Below, piece after piece: positions 6,710-8,156 of a stretch of 8,156 nucleotides of DNA. Below the pieces are notes generated by a model. The model worked only from the letters and a program-made list of their open reading frames with translations, searched no databases and had not been told where the DNA came from. The DNA is from Eubacterium sp. Its GTDB lineage: Bacteria > Bacillota > Clostridia > Lachnospirales > Lachnospiraceae. How positions within the stretch are numbered: the stretch's first letter is position 1; each line of letters opens with the position of its first letter. The stretch covers positions 1 through 8,156 of the forward strand of contig JAILSA010000263.1 in the NCBI GenBank assembly GCA_024697885.1, in the 5' to 3' direction. A program made the translations under genes and the position numbers.

Positions 6710-7603
6710 TCACCCTCCAATTCTTGCCATGAAATACTCTTCTAATCCCCTGGTCTGGGCATAGAGTGAATCCACCATGATTCCCTCTTTGACCAGAGTC
6801 TGATTCATAAGTCCCGCCTTGTCAAAATCTGACAAAACCCTGATTTCATTGCCCTGTAATTGAATCTTTTCTGGTGCCACGATTGTTCCGAGGATTTCCG
6901 CCGCCCTAGGCCCCTGGTCCACCGAAATTTTAATATACTTGCCGGACTTTTCCTCTAGCTCACTGGCTGTAATTTCCTCGATTAATGTGCCATTATTAAT
7001 AATTCCATACCTGGTCACCAGCTTAGACAATTCCTCAAGCAGGTGACTAGAAATTAATACTGTAATTCCCCGCTCTTGATTGAGCCTTAAAATCAGATTT
7101 CTCACTTCCCTCATGCCCGCCGGGTCCAAACCGTTGACTGGCTCATCGAGAACCATAAACTCTGGATCTCCTAGCATGGCAATGGCGATGCCCAGGCGCT
7201 GACGCATGCCCAGGGAAAAAGCTCCCGCCTTCTTGTTTTGCGTATTGCCAAGGCCCACAAAGTCCAAAATCTCCGGAATCCTGCCCGGGTCACTTCCATA
7301 GAGTTTAGCAAAGCGATAGAGATTTTCCTGGGCAGTGGCCTTGTTATAGAGGCCCGGTGCCTCGATGAGAGAGCCCACCCGGTGAAGATTTTTTCCCAAA
7401 TCCCTGTCAGAAAAGAGCTCAATCTCCCCCTCTGTAGGTCTTGCCAGAGACAAAATCATCCTCATAAAAGTGGTCTTGCCGGCTCCGTTTTTTCCGATAA
7501 AACCGTAGATGTCTCCTTTTTGAATATTCATAGAGACCTGGTTGACCGCCAGATTGTTTCCGAATTTTTTGGTCAAGTCTCTCGTCTTTAAAATTGTGTC
7601 CAT
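6710..7603 (-). CDS. ABC transporter ATP-binding protein, BcrA/LanF-like
   Basis: This 297-aa nucleotide-binding subunit drives the downstream permease at the cytoplasmic face of the membrane. Visible motifs are Walker A GKNGAGKT at 37-44, signature FSLGMRQR at 129-136 in place of LSGGQ, Walker B FMVLDEP with D153 and catalytic E154, D-loop GLDPAG, and switch H187 in SSHLLEE. At the Q-loop position the sequence is GSLIEAPGLY, with Glu81 instead of Gln. This E-loop is known from lantibiotic-immunity ATPases of the LanF type and is shared by BcrA-like proteins. Residues from about 215 form the C-terminal extension of this subfamily. The start ATG at 7603 has AAAGGGGG 7 nt upstream, and a strong promoter lies at 7631-7659. 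No sensor kinase, response regulator or bacteriocin gene is in view, so a resistance role is only inferred; export of another peptide or lipid is possible. Confidence 0.93.
   Translation of the reverse strand: MDTILKTRDLTKKFGNNLAVNQVSMNIQKGDIYGFIGKNGAGKTTFMRMILSLARPTEGEIELFSDRDLGKNLHRVGSLIEAPGLYNKATAQENLYRFAKLYGSDPGRIPEILDFVGLGNTQNKKAGAFSLGMRQRLGIAIAMLGDPEFMVLDEPVNGLDPAGMREVRNLILRLNQERGITVLISSHLLEELSKLVTRYGIINNGTLIEEITASELEEKSGKYIKISVDQGPRAAEILGTIVAPEKIQLQGNEIRVLSDFDKAGLMNQTLVKEGIMVDSLYAQTRGLEEYFMARIGG
6713..6718 (-). promoter_or_regulatory. Ribosome binding site of the permease, inside the ATPase gene end
   Basis: GGAGGG is formed by the last two glycine codons of the ATPase, followed by its TGA stop, one C, then the permease ATG. 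The layout implies translational coupling of the two transporter subunits and decides the permease start at 6708. Confidence 0.75.
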
Positions 7604-7630
7604 ATCATATCCCCCTTTCCACAGTATTTT

Positions 7631-7659
7631 ATTATAAAGAATATCTTAGAAGTCATCAA
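7631..7659 (-). promoter_or_regulatory. Promoter of the ABC transporter operon
   Basis: The minus strand has -35 TTGATG at 7659-7654 (4 of 6), a 17-nt spacer, and a perfect -10 TATAAT at 7636-7631. The expected transcript start is near 7624, giving a leader of about 20 nt. An imperfect inverted repeat, CAAG-TTGT-CTTG at 7657-7668, overlaps the -35 box and could be an operator. Confidence 0.7.
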
Positions 7660-7665
7660 GTTGTC

Positions 7666-7703
7666 TTGGATATTTGTTTTTAAAATGCTATAATTATTAT
7701 AAT
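7666..7703 (+). promoter_or_regulatory. Tandem promoter elements upstream of cobB
   Basis: A perfect extended -10, TGCTATAAT, ends at 7694 with TTGGAT (3 of 6) at 7666-7671, 17 nt upstream. A second perfect TATAAT lies at 7698-7703 with TTGTTT 18 nt upstream. The two -10 boxes together make the near-palindrome TATAAT-T-ATTATA at 7689-7701. Either could start the cobB transcript, which would have a leader of roughly 20-30 nt. Confidence 0.65.
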
Positions 7704-7729
7704 GTTTTAGTTTGTACAGGAGGTATATT

Positions 7730-8156
7730 ATGAGTCAAGAACAAGAACTTTTGAGACAGTGGGTAAATGAGAGCGACAACATTGTTTTCTTTGGCGGAGC
7801 CGGTGTCTCCACCGAGAGTAAGATTCCAGATTTTAGAAGTACTGACGGCCTCTACAACCAGGAATATGACTATCCACCAGAGACCATTCTCTCCCACTCC
7901 TTTTATGTGAGAAAACCAGAGGAGTTTTACCGTTTTTACTGGAATAAAATGATTTTTCCCGATGCCATGCCAAACAAGGCCCATCTGGCCCTGGCCTCTC
8001 TAGAACAAAAGGGAAAATTAAAGGCTATTGTGACACAAAACATTGACGGCTTGCATCAAAAGGCCGGAAGCAAGGAGGTTTTGGAGTTGCACGGCAGCGT
8101 CTTGAGAAATTACTGCAGCCATTGCCACAAGTTTTACTCCCTGGATGATATTATTG
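7730..8156 (+). CDS. cobB: NAD-dependent protein deacetylase, sirtuin (Sir2/CobB family), N-terminal part
   Basis: Sirtuins remove acyl groups from lysine using NAD+, giving nicotinamide and O-acetyl-ADP-ribose. Bacterial examples control acetyl-CoA synthetase and other enzymes. The first 142 residues are present and the gene runs off the right edge. Visible are GAGVST at 23-28 and IPDFRS at 32-37 (NAD site), TQNIDGLH at 102-109 with N104 and D106, the catalytic base H121 in LHGSV, and the first zinc pair C129 and C132 (CSHC). The second cysteine pair should lie beyond the window. The layout fits the compact single-domain sirtuins of Firmicutes. The start ATG at 7730 has a perfect AGGAGGT at 7718-7724, 5 nt upstream. 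It is divergent from the ABC operon, with 126 bp between the two starts. The substrate is unknown. Confidence 0.94.
   Translation, partial: MSQEQELLRQWVNESDNIVFFGGAGVSTESKIPDFRSTDGLYNQEYDYPPETILSHSFYVRKPEEFYRFYWNKMIFPDAMPNKAHLALASLEQKGKLKAIVTQNIDGLHQKAGSKEVLELHGSVLRNYCSHCHKFYSLDDII

Noticed and set aside
6709..6720. TTG at 6720 as the permease start
   Set aside because: It would sit on the ribosome site itself, and the ATG at 6708 has an ideal GGAGGG just upstream.
5938..7603. Part of a lantibiotic biosynthesis cluster
   Set aside because: Only the ATPase and one permease are present; no precursor peptide, modification enzyme or regulator lies on either side.
7697..7984. Minus-strand open frame of 95 codons opposite cobB
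   Set aside because: It overlaps the cobB promoter and the conserved NAD-binding region on the other strand; the product looks random.
7730..8156. Sir2 domain as part of an anti-phage defence system
   Set aside because: It is a compact housekeeping-type sirtuin with the catalytic His and a zinc CxxC, and no helicase, nuclease, TIR or Argonaute partner lies beside it. The right flank is not visible, so this is not absolute.

Overview
The window looks like ordinary chromosomal DNA of a low-to-moderate GC Firmicute, most likely a clostridium of the Lachnospiraceae type. The evidence is a PcrA helicase with the Gram-positive C-terminal domain, a DUF1836 protein, a DegV/FakB protein, a QueH-type epoxyqueuosine reductase, strong AGGAGG-like ribosome sites and tight gene spacing. 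No phage, insertion sequence, tRNA, rRNA or CRISPR signal was seen.

Layout. Seven complete genes and one partial gene lie on the minus strand, and one partial gene lies on the plus strand. Reading the minus strand from right to left: an ABC ATPase and its permease (7603-5938), translationally coupled and with their own promoter; then degV, a DUF1836 protein and pcrA (5856-2094), a tight operon behind a good promoter at 5895-5923; then a small acidic single-pass membrane protein (2019-1735) with a possible promoter of its own; then the 23S rRNA m5U methyltransferase rlmD (1647-283); then the start of queH (265 to beyond the left edge). On the plus strand a sirtuin (cobB, from 7730) starts divergently from the ABC operon and leaves at the right edge. 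The 126-bp divergent region holds clear promoters for both sides.

How the genes relate. RlmD and QueH both modify RNA (23S rRNA and tRNA) and are 17 nt apart, so they are probably co-transcribed. PcrA, the DUF1836 protein and DegV share a transcript without a shared known pathway. The ABC pair resembles BcrAB/LanFE-type peptide-resistance exporters, and its ATPase has a glutamate in place of the Q-loop glutamine. Start codons were revised for several genes, most clearly rlmD (TTG at 1647, behind a hairpin and a perfect GGAGGT) and the permease (ATG at 6708).

No convincing undescribed system was found. The leads most worth following are the acidic membrane protein, the hairpin leader of rlmD, the degV-DUF1836-pcrA linkage and the E-loop transporter.
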